From contig JAIXYQ010000013.1 in assembly GCA_027490145.1 (NCBI GenBank), positions 1 through 64,000 on the forward strand: a stretch of DNA of 64,000 nt. The letters run 5' to 3'. The DNA comes from Planctomycetaceae bacterium (GTDB lineage Bacteria > Planctomycetota > Phycisphaerae > Phycisphaerales > SM1A02). Shown piece after piece: positions 8,697 through 16,888 of this stretch. Each line of letters begins with the position of its first letter. The stretch's first letter is position 1. The notes below the pieces were generated by a model that saw nothing but the letters and a program-made list of their open reading frames with translations, was not told the origin of the DNA and did not search any database. The position numbers were made by a program, and so were the translations under genes.

Positions 8697-10103
8697 ATGT
8701 CCAACATCGAAGATCGAATCTCCCAGCTCGAAGCCACGGTCACCCGTCAGCGCACCACCATGAACATCCTCACGGTGCTTGCGATCGGCGCATGTGTCGT
8801 GGCCTACGTCGCGTCGAGTCGGGATGAACTCCGCGTCCGAAGGCTCGAGATCGTCGATGGCAACGGGATGGAGCGCTTCGTCGCGTATGCCGCGGCCGAC
8901 GGCACGGCCTCGACCGAGTGGTACGACGCCGACGGTTCGCTGCGTCTGGATGCCTTCACGACCGGTGACGGTGATGCGGCCATGCAGCTGAGCGATGCAT
9001 TCGGTGGCCTCCGCATGGACCTGTTCACGCTGGCAAGCGGCCAGTCGAGCATGCAGTTCTTCGACCAGGACCAGTATCGCCGAGTCGACCTGGGCACGCT
9101 CGAGAATGGCCAGGCCAGCCTGCAGTTCTTCGACCGCACCGGCGCGCGGCGGCTCGATGCCTTCACGCTCCCATCCGGCCAGGCGAGCCTGCAGCTCTTC
9201 GCCATGGACCAGACGCCCGGCATGGATCTCTCCACGCTCCGTGATGGCCAGGTCAGCATGAAGCTGGCGGATCGTTCGGGCCAGAACCGGCTCGAAGCCT
9301 TCGTCCTCGGTGATGGCGTCTCGAGCCTCAAGTGGACCGACGGGGGCGGTCGCGATCGGATGGAGGGCTTCACCACGCCCGACGGCCAGGCGAGCATGCA
9401 GTGGTTCGACGACCGTGAACGCCGTCGCTTGGACATCTTCACGCTCGCCGACGGCCAGGCGAGCCTGCAGTGCCTCGATACCGCGGGCAACCTGCGCATG
9501 GACGCCTTCACGCTCTCCGACGGTGGCGCCAGCATGCAGTGGTACGACACCAACGAAACGGTCCGGGTCGATGTCTTTACGCTCGCCGACGGCCAGGCGA
9601 GCCTGCAGTGGCTCGATCCCGAGGGCACGCGTCGGCTGGATGCGACGACCCTGCCCGACGGTCAGTCGAGCCTGCACTGGTTCGACGGGGCGGGGCGCCT
9701 GCGCATGGATGCGTCGACGCTCGCCGACGGCCAGGCGAGCATGCAGTGGTTCGACACCCGCGAGCGCAAGCGCCTCGATGCCTTCACGCTCACCGATGGC
9801 GTGGCCAGCCTGCAGTGGCTCGACGGCGGGGAGAATCGCCGGCTCGATGCGTTCACGCTCGAGGATGGCCAGACCAGCCTGCAGTGGTTCGACCAGGGCG
9901 GTGCCCGGCGCATCGATGCCAGCACGCTCGCGGGTGGACAGGCCAGCGTCCAGTGGTTCGACTCCAACGAGCGCATGCGGATCGATGCCTTCACGCTGCT
10001 CGACGGGGCCAGCGGCAGCGTGCTCTACGACTCCCAGGAAAAGCCGCGAGCGGGCTTCGACGTGAATCCGTCGGGGCAGGTGGGCGAGGTCCGCAACCGC
10101 TGA
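8697..10103 (+). CDS. Membrane-anchored protein of seventeen 23-residue repeats
   Basis: A 468-residue protein with three parts. The N-terminus is a short hydrophilic, probably helical segment (1-21). One membrane segment follows (about 22-41). Residues 59-449 are exactly seventeen 23-residue repeats in unbroken register, with consensus RRLDAFTLADGQASLQWFD then four variable residues. A short tail ends the protein. The regular Asp-Gly turn and alternating hydrophobic residues suggest one beta-hairpin per repeat, as in a beta-solenoid or stacked-hairpin fold. The topology is probably N-in, repeats outside. GAGG upstream of the ATG could serve as ribosome site. I do not recognise a named family. 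Confidence 0.85.
   Translation: MSNIEDRISQLEATVTRQRTTMNILTVLAIGACVVAYVASSRDELRVRRLEIVDGNGMERFVAYAAADGTASTEWYDADGSLRLDAFTTGDGDAAMQLSDAFGGLRMDLFTLASGQSSMQFFDQDQYRRVDLGTLENGQASLQFFDRTGARRLDAFTLPSGQASLQLFAMDQTPGMDLSTLRDGQVSMKLADRSGQNRLEAFVLGDGVSSLKWTDGGGRDRMEGFTTPDGQASMQWFDDRERRRLDIFTLADGQASLQCLDTAGNLRMDAFTLSDGGASMQWYDTNETVRVDVFTLADGQASLQWLDPEGTRRLDATTLPDGQSSLHWFDGAGRLRMDASTLADGQASMQWFDTRERKRLDAFTLTDGVASLQWLDGGENRRLDAFTLEDGQTSLQWFDQGGARRIDASTLAGGQASVQWFDSNERMRIDAFTLLDGASGSVLYDSQEKPRAGFDVNPSGQVGEVRNR
8871..10043 (+). repeat. 17 tandem 69-bp coding repeats
   Basis: Each unit encodes 23 residues. Copies 9 to 16 keep long near-identical DNA blocks such as GCCGACGGCCAGGCGAGC, which suggests recent duplication or conversion in the C-terminal half. 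Copies 1 to 7 are more diverged. No unit is shortened or shifted over the whole run. Confidence 0.9.
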
Positions 10104-10152
10104 GACCGGCGCGTCCGGCCCGGCCAGGGGAGCGACGAGCCATCAAACGCAA

Positions 10153-10176
10153 CGACCCCGCCGGTTGGCGGGGTCG
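10153..10176. terminator. Hairpin terminator, probably of tRNA-Cys
   Basis: A perfect 10-bp stem (CGACCCCGCC with GGCGGGGTCG) with a four-base loop lies just downstream of the tRNA on the minus strand. A TTGCGTTT run follows on that strand. It may also stop transcription coming from the repeat-protein gene on the plus strand. Confidence 0.75.
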
Positions 10177-10184
10177 CTTCGTGA

Positions 10185-10259
10185 AGGCCGCGGTGGGATT
10201 TGAACCCACGAAATACCAGATTTGCAATCTAGCCCCTTAGGCCACTTGGGTACACGGCC
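10185..10259 (-). tRNA. tRNA-Cys (anticodon GCA)
   Basis: Full cloverleaf on the minus strand. The acceptor stem GGCCGTG pairs with CGCGGCC, the T arm is GTGGG-TTCAAAT-CCCAC, and the anticodon loop is TTGCAAA with a five-pair stem. The discriminator base is U, as required for cysteinyl-tRNA synthetase recognition. CCA is not encoded (TCA follows), so it must be added after transcription. Length 75 nt including the discriminator. Confidence 0.95.
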
Positions 10260-10269
10260 GGTGTTCCTG

Positions 10270-11316
10270 ATGAACCGATATAGTGGCATGCCGATGATGG
10301 CGCGTCAACACTGGTTGCTGGTGCAGTACGCGGTTATCGCAATTGGTGCCGCAGCGTCGGCCCAAGCTCCTTCGAGCCCTCCGCCCACACCGCCCACCGC
10401 ACCGGCATCGTCGAACGTCGCCACGCCGAGCGTTCCGCCCGCAGCATCGTCCGGCGTCGCACCGGCATCAGGCCAGTCTCGTCCGCCGCTGCTTCCCGAT
10501 CGCAGCGACGTGGTTGGCCTGGTCGTGCGCATCGAGCGCACCGATGCAGGCGGCCTGGTGGCGATCCCCCAGCGCAAGTACCTCGGCACCATCGAACGAC
10601 GCGCACCGCTCCTGCCGAGCCCCGTGCTCGCGGATTTCCGTGCAGCGATGGCGCAAGCCAAGGGCCCCGTCTGGTTCAAGGTCAATGGCATCGTGACGAC
10701 CTATCGAGGCATGAACTTCATCGTGCCCACGTTCGCCACGCGACTTGACGGCGAGCCGCCCGCGGCCGTCCAGGTGGCCATCGTGCCGCCCGGTGGAAGC
10801 GCTCCCGTCGATGTGGCCCGCGTCGAGCGCACGCCCTCGGCGAAGAGCCCGGCTCGGGTCGCAGACGTTGCTCCCGAGCAGGCCGCAGGCTCCGCGGAGG
10901 CTCGACTGGATGCGGCGCTCGGCGAGGGTGCGAGCGCTCCCGAGGACGTCGCGGCTCGGCTCGAGCGTGCGCTCGAGCAGCGCGTGGGCACGGCTCCCAA
11001 GAGCGGCGCCGTCGCGAACCCGGGCGGTCCGCCGCCGGCGCCCGTGCGCGCCTTGCAGCGGCAGCGCTGCACGATCGAGCGCGATGCCTTGACCGGTGCG
11101 TGGTACGCACTGACCTTCGACAACGACCTTGGCCTGCAGCGACGCCTGCAGTTCGTTCCCTGTGCCGCACTGCAGGGGATCGAGGAGGCCGCGCGCCTCG
11201 CGCAGGTGGGCACGGCGATGCTCGTCAGCGGTGCGAGCTGGGAGGCCGACGGAGCATGGTGGTTGCTGCCCGACCGCGCCGAGACGCTCAAGGCCGGTCG
11301 AGGCGTCAAGCCCTGA
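10270..11316 (+). CDS. Exported proline/alanine-rich protein of unknown function
   Basis: A protein of up to 348 residues. Several in-frame ATGs compete (10270, 10288, 10294, 10297). The signal peptide reads best from the last of these (ARQHWLLVQYAVIAIGAAASAQA). A linker rich in Pro, Ala and Ser follows, then a region with VVGLVVRIERTDAGGLVAIPQRKYLGTIERR, an Ala/Pro-rich middle and a C-terminal segment with two Cys. No domain is recognised. The start lies just beyond the 5' end of the divergent tRNA-Cys gene. I chose the most upstream ATG outside the tRNA, with low confidence in the exact start. Confidence 0.65.
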   Translation: MNRYSGMPMMARQHWLLVQYAVIAIGAAASAQAPSSPPPTPPTAPASSNVATPSVPPAASSGVAPASGQSRPPLLPDRSDVVGLVVRIERTDAGGLVAIPQRKYLGTIERRAPLLPSPVLADFRAAMAQAKGPVWFKVNGIVTTYRGMNFIVPTFATRLDGEPPAAVQVAIVPPGGSAPVDVARVERTPSAKSPARVADVAPEQAAGSAEARLDAALGEGASAPEDVAARLERALEQRVGTAPKSGAVANPGGPPPAPVRALQRQRCTIERDALTGAWYALTFDNDLGLQRRLQFVPCAALQGIEEAARLAQVGTAMLVSGASWEADGAWWLLPDRAETLKAGRGVKP

Positions 11317-11370
11317 CGCCGCAGGCTTGTGGCGGGGCGGCGCTCGGCGCGTCCACGCACACGAGCCTGC

Positions 11371-11376
11371 TACAGT
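11371..11376 (+). promoter_or_regulatory. Putative extended -10 for the cyclophilin gene (leaderless)
   Basis: TGC TACAGT followed by 9 nt and the ATG at 11386. The TGn context is an extended -10. No Shine-Dalgarno site is present between the hexamer and the start. Confidence 0.4.
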
Positions 11377-11385
11377 CCCGCGACC

Positions 11386-11880
11386 ATGGCCTATCCAACC
11401 TGCACCGTCGAGACCGACCACGGCACCTTCGAACTCGAACTCTGGAACGACGTCGCCCCCGGGCACGCCGAGAACTTCCTCAAGCTCGCCGGCAAGGGCT
11501 TCTACGACGGGCTCTCGTTCCACCGCATCATCCCCGGCTTCGTCATCCAGGGCGGTTGCCCCAAGGGCGACGGCACCGGCGGTCCCGGCTGGAACATCAA
11601 GGCCGAATTCAACGATCGTCAGCACGTTCCCGGCGTGCTGAGCATGGCGCGCAGCGGCCACCCGGACAGCGCAGGAAGCCAGTTCTTCGTGTGCCTCACG
11701 CGCGAGCAGTGCCAGCACCTCGATCGCCAGTACACCGCGTTCGGCAAGGTCACCAAGGGCATGGACGTGGTCGAGAAGATCGCTGCGACGCCGCTGCGTG
11801 ATCCGCGCGGTGGCACGCCGGCGAAGGCCCCGCGCATGACCAAGGTGACGGTGAACGCGAACCAGCCGGCCGGTCGCTGA
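11386..11880 (+). CDS. Cytoplasmic peptidyl-prolyl cis-trans isomerase, cyclophilin type
   Basis: A 164-residue single-domain cyclophilin with no signal peptide, so it should be cytoplasmic. It catalyses cis-trans isomerisation of proline peptide bonds. The active-site blocks are FHRIIPGFVIQGG, with the catalytic Arg in FHR, followed by MARSGHPDSAGSQFFV and YTAFGKV. Length and order match small bacterial cyclophilins. The start at 11386 gives the standard N-terminus (TCTVETDHGTFELEL) and sits 9 nt after a TACAGT hexamer. A MazG-like gene follows after 2 bp and is probably cotranscribed. Confidence 0.93.
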   Translation: MAYPTCTVETDHGTFELELWNDVAPGHAENFLKLAGKGFYDGLSFHRIIPGFVIQGGCPKGDGTGGPGWNIKAEFNDRQHVPGVLSMARSGHPDSAGSQFFVCLTREQCQHLDRQYTAFGKVTKGMDVVEKIAATPLRDPRGGTPAKAPRMTKVTVNANQPAGR

Positions 11881-11882
11881 CC

Positions 11883-12242
11883 ATGGACGCGGCGCCTGAT
11901 CGGCTCGAGTCGATCCGCCGGGCGATCCTGGCCTTCCGCGACGAGCGCGACTGGGCGCAGTTCCACGACCCGAAGAACCTCGCGCAAGGCCTGGCCATCG
12001 AGGCCGCCGAGCTGCAGGAGGTCTTCCTGTGGAAGACGACCGAGGAGTGCAAGCGGCTCGAGGCGGAGGACGTGGCCCGCGTCCGGGAGGAGGTCGCCGA
12101 TGTGTTCCTCTTCTCGATCCTGGTGGCCGAGGCCTTCGGCATCGATCTCGCCGAGGCCGCGCACGCCAAGATCAGGCGCAACGCCGAGAAGTATCCGGTC
12201 GAGAAGGCCCGCGGCCGCCGCGACAAGTACACGAAGCTCTGA
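11883..12242 (+). CDS. MazG-like nucleotide pyrophosphohydrolase
   Basis: A 119-residue all-alpha protein of the MazG/dCTP-pyrophosphatase (XTP3TPA-like) superfamily, which hydrolyses NTPs or dNTPs to NMP and pyrophosphate and cleans the nucleotide pool. The metal-binding acidic motifs are visible: AIEAAELQE and, about 25 residues later, EEVADVFLF. The C-terminus is basic (KARGRRDKYTKL), as is common in this small-protein group. It starts 2 bp after the cyclophilin gene. The substrate (dCTP, 5-methyl-dCTP or other) cannot be read from the sequence. Confidence 0.88.
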   Translation: MDAAPDRLESIRRAILAFRDERDWAQFHDPKNLAQGLAIEAAELQEVFLWKTTEECKRLEAEDVARVREEVADVFLFSILVAEAFGIDLAEAAHAKIRRNAEKYPVEKARGRRDKYTKL

Positions 12243-12251
12243 ACGGGCCGC

Positions 12252-13328
12252 TCAGCGCGTGTCGCGGTCCGGTGGCGGCGCGCTGGCGCGATCGATGCGC
12301 TGGCCGGTGCGGTCGATCCCCAAGAGCCGGGGCGGCGACGGCACGAGCCGCATCGCGGTGATGCGCGGCGCCTTCACGGGGCGACCGCTCGCCGGATCAT
12401 CGATGGGCAGCGCGGCGATGCGGTTGATCGTCGAGGCACCGTCGATCACGTAGGCAAAGGCGCAGTACTGGCCATCGAGCCGCGCGGTGCCCTCGCGCGA
12501 GAGGCCGATGAAGAACTGGCTGCCTGCGCTGTGAGGTTCATCGGCGCGGGCCATGCCGACCACGCCGTAGTCGAAGGGCAGCGAACTCGGTTCGAGCGCC
12601 ACGTTGAATCCCGGCGTTCCGTTGCCGGAGCCATGCAGGTCGCCGCCCTGGATCACGAATGGATGGCCTTGCGCATCCTGCGGCACCATGCGATGGAAGC
12701 TCGTGCCGTCATAGAAGCCGTCCTGCGCCAGCTGCAGCATCGTCCACACGGTGCCTGGGGCGACGTCGGGCGCGAACGCCATGCGGATCGGTCCCTTGTC
12801 GGTCTCGAGGATGGCATCGCGCTCCGGATAGACGCGCCAGCCCGAGGTCACGACCGGATCACCCTCGATCCAGGTCGGCGCGACCGGCGCGGCGTCGTCC
12901 TCGCAGCCCGGCAGCACCGACGATCCCCAGCCCACCACCTTGGTGTACGGACCGCGCGATCGAACACCGGTGGACCGGACGGTTCGGCACGCCGGTGCCG
13001 CGCGCAGCGGCTCCAGCACCAGCGGAGAACCAACGGCTTCCTCGCCGATGAAGGCCTGCACGAAGACCGCCCGTTCGGGCGCTTGCGCGGGCGTGAACGC
13101 ATCGCGGAGGTCGACGGCGGGTGCGCCCGGGATCGCCGATCCGACGCGCTGCCCGATCGCATCGAGCACCTGCACCGACAGGCCCGGACGATCGGATCCA
13201 TCGACCTCGATCGTGATCGGCGCATCGGGTGCGATGTACCGGCGGCTCGGTCGAAGGGCGATCTCGGCGATCGGGCGTGGGGGGTCGTTGGTCAAGATCA
13301 GCACGGCAGCGAGGCAGGTCGGGTCCAT
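12252..13328 (-). CDS. Large peptidyl-prolyl isomerase, cyclophilin type, with N-terminal domain
   Basis: A 358-residue protein. The C-terminal about 170 residues are a cyclophilin domain with FYDGTSFHRMVPQ, FVIQGGD and HSAGSQFFIGLS. The N-terminal about 180 residues look beta-rich (IAPDAPITIEVDGSDRPGLSVQV) and may be an Ig-like or chaperone module; I do not recognise it. The ATG at 13328 is chosen because upstream sequence in this frame lies within the divergent gatB gene. No clear signal peptide is present, so its compartment is uncertain. The gene converges on the MazG-like gene. Confidence 0.85.
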   Translation of the reverse strand: MDPTCLAAVLILTNDPPRPIAEIALRPSRRYIAPDAPITIEVDGSDRPGLSVQVLDAIGQRVGSAIPGAPAVDLRDAFTPAQAPERAVFVQAFIGEEAVGSPLVLEPLRAAPACRTVRSTGVRSRGPYTKVVGWGSSVLPGCEDDAAPVAPTWIEGDPVVTSGWRVYPERDAILETDKGPIRMAFAPDVAPGTVWTMLQLAQDGFYDGTSFHRMVPQDAQGHPFVIQGGDLHGSGNGTPGFNVALEPSSLPFDYGVVGMARADEPHSAGSQFFIGLSREGTARLDGQYCAFAYVIDGASTINRIAALPIDDPASGRPVKAPRITAMRLVPSPPRLLGIDRTGQRIDRASAPPPDRDTR

Positions 13329-13362
13329 GGGGCCTCCGTCGGTGCCTCGTATCATGCCACGA

Positions 13363-14880
13363 ATGGCCACGACGCAGACGCCCGAGATCACTTCGACCCG
13401 GCTGATCATCGGCCTGGAGATCCACATCGAGCTCGCCACGAGGACCAAGATGTTCACGCGGGCACCGAACGTGGCCCATCCGAGCCGGTACGACTCGGCG
13501 CCCAACACGTTGGTCGACCCGCTGGTCATGGCCCTGCCCGGCGCGCTCCCGGTCATGAACCGCCGCGCGGTGGAGATGTCCATGAAGGTCGGCTTGGCCC
13601 TTGGCTGCTCGATCGCCCGACGCTGCCGATGGGACCGCAAGAACTACTACTACCCCGACCTTCCCAAGGGCTACCAGATCAGCCAGTACGACCGGCCGCT
13701 GTGCACCGATGGCGCGTGGGAGCTCGCGGGCAGCGGCCGCCGCATCGGCATCATCCGCGCGCACCTGGAGGAGGACACCGGCAAGCTCGGCCATGAGCTC
13801 CCCGGCGGCCTGGACTACGCGGGCTCGTTGGTCGACCTCAATCGTGCCGGGACGCCGCTGCTCGAGGTCGTCACGGCGCCCGACTTCACGACGGCCGACG
13901 AGGTCGTGCAGTTCGCGCAGGAACTCCGCGATCTCTGCAGGTACCTGCGCGTGACCGAGGGCATCATGCAGAAGGGGCACATGCGGTTCGAGCCCAACGT
14001 CAACCTCGCGCTCACGCTCGACGATGGTCGCGAGGTCCGTACCCCGGTGGTCGAGGTGAAGAACCTGAATTCGTTCCGTTCCCTCAAGGGCGCGATCGAG
14101 CACGAGGCCATCCGGCAGGTCGAGGCCTGGCAGGCCGACGGACGCGTCATGGGGCGCGGCATGAAGGCCACGCGTGGCTGGGACGACGTGCGCCTGGTCA
14201 CGGTGCTGCAACGCGAGAAGGAAGACGCGCACGACTACCGGTACTTCCCCGATCCCGACCTGGTGTGGGTCGAGGTCGATGAGGCCTGGCTCGCGCGCGT
14301 GCGCGAGGAGCTCGTCGAACTGCCTGGTTCGCGCGCACAGCGGTACGTCGGCCCGTGGGGGCTCGCCCGCAAGGATGCCGACCAGCTCCTGGCCGAGCCC
14401 GACCTCAGCGACTTCTTCGAAGCATGCGTGGCGGCCGCGGGCGGCGCACCGGCTGCTGCTGCGGCGATCGCCAAGCTCCTGCTCAACGTCGGCATGAAGC
14501 ACGCCAACGAGCGGCAGAAGCCGCTGCACCTGGCGGGCATCACGCCGGCGCAGGTTGCCGGGCTCATGGCACTGCGCGACGAGGGCACGGTCAATGCGGG
14601 TTCGGCCGACGCGCTCTTCGGCATGCTCTGCGACAGCGACGACGAACCCCGGGCCGCTGCGGAGCGGTCCGGCATGGTGATCGTGCGCGATGACCGCGCG
14701 CTCGATGCCTGGGTCGATGCCGCCCTGGCCGCGAACGCGCAGGCCGCGGACGACCTCCGTGCAGGGAAGATGGCCGCGATGGGTCGCATCATGGGGCACG
14801 TGATGAAGTCCTCCGGCGGCACGGTCGACGCCAAGACCGTCCAGGCGCGCGTGATGGAGCGCGTGGGGAAGGGCGCATGA
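13363..14880 (+). CDS. gatB: Asp/Glu-tRNA amidotransferase subunit B
   Basis: A 505-residue GatB. The GatCAB enzyme converts Glu-tRNA(Gln) and Asp-tRNA(Asn) to Gln- and Asn-tRNAs, and GatB holds the kinase active site and binds the tRNA. Signatures are IGLEIHIELATRTKMF at the N-terminus, RKNYYYPDLPKGYQISQYD near residue 90, RFEPNVNLAL, and the C-terminal YqeY-like tail. An ATG at 13354 is also in frame. The gatA and gatC partners are not in the window, which is common when the genes are split. It overlaps hpt by 4 nt. Confidence 0.96.
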   Translation: MATTQTPEITSTRLIIGLEIHIELATRTKMFTRAPNVAHPSRYDSAPNTLVDPLVMALPGALPVMNRRAVEMSMKVGLALGCSIARRCRWDRKNYYYPDLPKGYQISQYDRPLCTDGAWELAGSGRRIGIIRAHLEEDTGKLGHELPGGLDYAGSLVDLNRAGTPLLEVVTAPDFTTADEVVQFAQELRDLCRYLRVTEGIMQKGHMRFEPNVNLALTLDDGREVRTPVVEVKNLNSFRSLKGAIEHEAIRQVEAWQADGRVMGRGMKATRGWDDVRLVTVLQREKEDAHDYRYFPDPDLVWVEVDEAWLARVREELVELPGSRAQRYVGPWGLARKDADQLLAEPDLSDFFEACVAAAGGAPAAAAAIAKLLLNVGMKHANERQKPLHLAGITPAQVAGLMALRDEGTVNAGSADALFGMLCDSDDEPRAAAERSGMVIVRDDRALDAWVDAALAANAQAADDLRAGKMAAMGRIMGHVMKSSGGTVDAKTVQARVMERVGKGA

Positions 14881-15440
14881 TGCCCCGCTCGCCGCGCCTC
14901 GATCACGACATCGAGCGCGTGCTCGTGGATCGGGCCGCGATCGAACGGCGCGTGGCCGAACTCGGCGCGCAGATCGCGGCGGAGTACGCCGGCCGTGACG
15001 GGCGCTTGCTGCTGGTCCCGGTGATGACCGGCGGCATCGTCTTCGCAGCCGACCTGATGCGGCAGCTCCCGCATCGATTGCGCCTGGGCCTGGTCACGGT
15101 CTCGAGCTACCCGGGCACCAGCACCGAAAGCAGGGGCGCGGCCATCCGTGGCGCCCTGCCTGCGGGACTCGAGGGCGCGCACGCCCTGATCATCGATGAC
15201 ATCCTCGACACGGGCCGCACGCTTGCCCTGCTTCGCCACGAGATCCTCGCCAAGGGTGCAGCGAGCGTCGCCACGTGCGTCCTCGTGCGCAAGGACAAGC
15301 CTGAAGCCATGGCGACGCCATGCGAGTACTCGGGGTTCGACATCCCGGACGAGTTCGTGGTGGGCTACGGACTGGACTACGACGACGAGTACCGGAACCT
15401 TCCGTACATCGGCGTGCTGCGGCGCGAGGTGATCCGGTGA
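14877..15440 (+). CDS. hpt: Hypoxanthine (guanine) phosphoribosyltransferase
   Basis: A 187-residue purine salvage enzyme, converting hypoxanthine or guanine plus PRPP to IMP or GMP. The PRPP-binding loop ALIIDDILDTGRTL is at about residues 102-115. The pyrophosphate loop PVMTGGIVFAADL is near residue 50, and the C-terminal purine-contact region FVVGYGLDYDDEYRNLPYIGVL is typical. The start overlaps the gatB stop (ATGATG), implying coupled translation; the second ATG at 14880 is also possible. The following gene begins at its own stop codon. Confidence 0.95.
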   Translation: MMPRSPRLDHDIERVLVDRAAIERRVAELGAQIAAEYAGRDGRLLLVPVMTGGIVFAADLMRQLPHRLRLGLVTVSSYPGTSTESRGAAIRGALPAGLEGAHALIIDDILDTGRTLALLRHEILAKGAASVATCVLVRKDKPEAMATPCEYSGFDIPDEFVVGYGLDYDDEYRNLPYIGVLRREVIR

Positions 15441-15976
15441 GTCCGCAGGCCCCGGCGGCCGGGCTGGCGCTGGACGTGGTCGCCCACCCGGGCGTGCAGG
15501 AGTGCCTGGACGATGGCGAGATCATCCTGCTCGCGGTCAAGCCGTCGGCGCTCTTGATCCTGCTGGTCAGCGTCCGTGTGGCGTGCATGGGCATCGTGGT
15601 TGCCTTGGGTCTGTTGGCAGCGACCTCGGACCCAAGCGTTCCGTGGGATGCAACCCATGCCATCGGTGCGGGCGGTGTGATCGTGGTTGCGCGGCTGGTC
15701 TGGGCGGCCAGCGACTGGTGGAGCCGCGTCTACGTGCTCACCGATCGTCGGATCATCGTGCGTTCAGGCGCCGTGCCGCAGGTGCAGTCCATGCCGCTGC
15801 GCGATGCCGAGTGCGTCGATGCGGGCGCCACGAAGCCCGAACGGTTGCTCGGCCTGGGCCACGTCGCGATCCGGCGCTCGCCCCGCGGGATGGCACGGTT
15901 GGCGTGGACCTGCGTCCACGATGCGCCGCGCTGCCAGGCCGCGATCGTCGATGCGCGTCGTCGCTACTCGCGCTGA
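15437..15976 (+). CDS. Membrane protein with bacterial PH-like domain
   Basis: A 179-residue protein starting with GTG that overlaps the hpt stop (GTGA). It has two hydrophobic segments at about 35-60 and 75-95, then a region of the YdbS/bPH2 type: YVLTDRRIIVRSGAVPQ, followed by PERLLGLGHVAIRR and a C-terminal helix. Related proteins are poorly characterised membrane proteins. Translational coupling to hpt suggests the same operon but does not indicate function. Its last 13 bp overlap the convergent dnaJ gene. Confidence 0.78.
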   Translation: MSPQAPAAGLALDVVAHPGVQECLDDGEIILLAVKPSALLILLVSVRVACMGIVVALGLLAATSDPSVPWDATHAIGAGGVIVVARLVWAASDWWSRVYVLTDRRIIVRSGAVPQVQSMPLRDAECVDAGATKPERLLGLGHVAIRRSPRGMARLAWTCVHDAPRCQAAIVDARRRYSR

Positions 15977-16851
15977 CCGAGCCGCCCGCGCATCGCCTCG
16001 AGCGCGGCACGATCCTGCTCGTCCAGATGCTGCGGGGCATCGATCTGGATGACCGCCAGGAAGTCGCCGCTGGGGCCTGACGCACGGCGCACGCCCTGCC
16101 CGCGCACGCGCAGACGTTTCCCGCTGCCGGTGCCGGGCGGAATGGTGAGCGTGACCGTTCCCTTCAGCAAGGGCACGTCGATCTTGGCGCCGAGCGCGGC
16201 ATCGGCGATGGAGATGTGCACGTCACGGAGGACGTCGTCGCCGTCGCGGCGGAAGTCCGGATGCGCAGCGACCTGCACGGTGACGATGAGGTCGCCGGCG
16301 GGGCCACCGTTGCTCCCGGGCTCGCCCTGGCCGCGCACGCGCAACTGGGCGCCGTCCTCGATGCCTGCCGGGATCTGCACGTCGATCGCCTGGTCGCCGC
16401 CGCCAATGCCATGACGGCCGCCGAGGATGGACACCTGGAACGGCACGGTGATCTCGGCGTGGCGATCCTGCCCCTTCGATGGTCCACGCGAGCGGCCCCG
16501 AGCACGCGCGCCGCCGCCCATGCCACCGAAGATCTGTTCGAACATCTCCGGGTCGATCTGGGAAGGATCGAAGCCGCTGAATCCGCCACCGAACGGCTGG
16601 TCTCCCGCATCCGGGCCCGCACCGGCGCCGCCTTGGAGTCCTGCGTGGCCGAACCGGTCGTAGCGGGCCCGTTTGTCGGCATCGGACAGGATGTCGTAGG
16701 CCTCCTGCGCCTCGGCGAACTTCGCCGCGGCTTCGGGGGTCTTGTTCACGTCGGGGTGCCATTGGCGGGCCAGCTTGCGGTGCGCACGACGAAGATCGTC
16801 GGCGGACGCGTCACGCTTGACCCCGAGCACCTCGTAGTAGTCGCGTGGCAT
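15964..16851 (-). CDS. DnaJ/CbpA-type co-chaperone
   Basis: A 295-residue J-domain protein that delivers clients to DnaK and stimulates its ATPase. Order: J domain at residues 1-70 with the essential HPD in RQWHPDVNKT; Gly/Phe-rich linker (about 75-125); two C-terminal substrate-binding domains. The zinc-finger domain of true DnaJ is absent, so this is the CbpA type. I chose the ATG at 16851 (PRDYYEVLGV) over the one at 16857. A TATACT hexamer ends 7 nt before it, which leaves no room for a leader before the first ATG. Confidence 0.92.
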   Translation of the reverse strand: MPRDYYEVLGVKRDASADDLRRAHRKLARQWHPDVNKTPEAAAKFAEAQEAYDILSDADKRARYDRFGHAGLQGGAGAGPDAGDQPFGGGFSGFDPSQIDPEMFEQIFGGMGGGARARGRSRGPSKGQDRHAEITVPFQVSILGGRHGIGGGDQAIDVQIPAGIEDGAQLRVRGQGEPGSNGGPAGDLIVTVQVAAHPDFRRDGDDVLRDVHISIADAALGAKIDVPLLKGTVTLTIPPGTGSGKRLRVRGQGVRRASGPSGDFLAVIQIDAPQHLDEQDRAALEAMRGRLGQRE

Positions 16852-16858
16852 CGGCATG

Positions 16859-16864
16859 AGTATA
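16859..16864 (-). promoter_or_regulatory. Putative -10 of dnaJ (leaderless)
   Basis: TATACT on the minus strand with 7 nt to the ATG at 16851. The upstream ATG at 16857 would lie within about 1 nt of the hexamer and so before the expected transcription start. This supports the shorter protein. Confidence 0.45.
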
Positions 16865-16888
16865 GATTTGCCGCGAGGAGCAAAGCCC

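Noticed and set aside
13329-13640. Longer N-terminus for the large cyclophilin
   Set aside because: The extension lies inside the gatB coding region on the other strand, and the ATG at 13328 is a sensible start.
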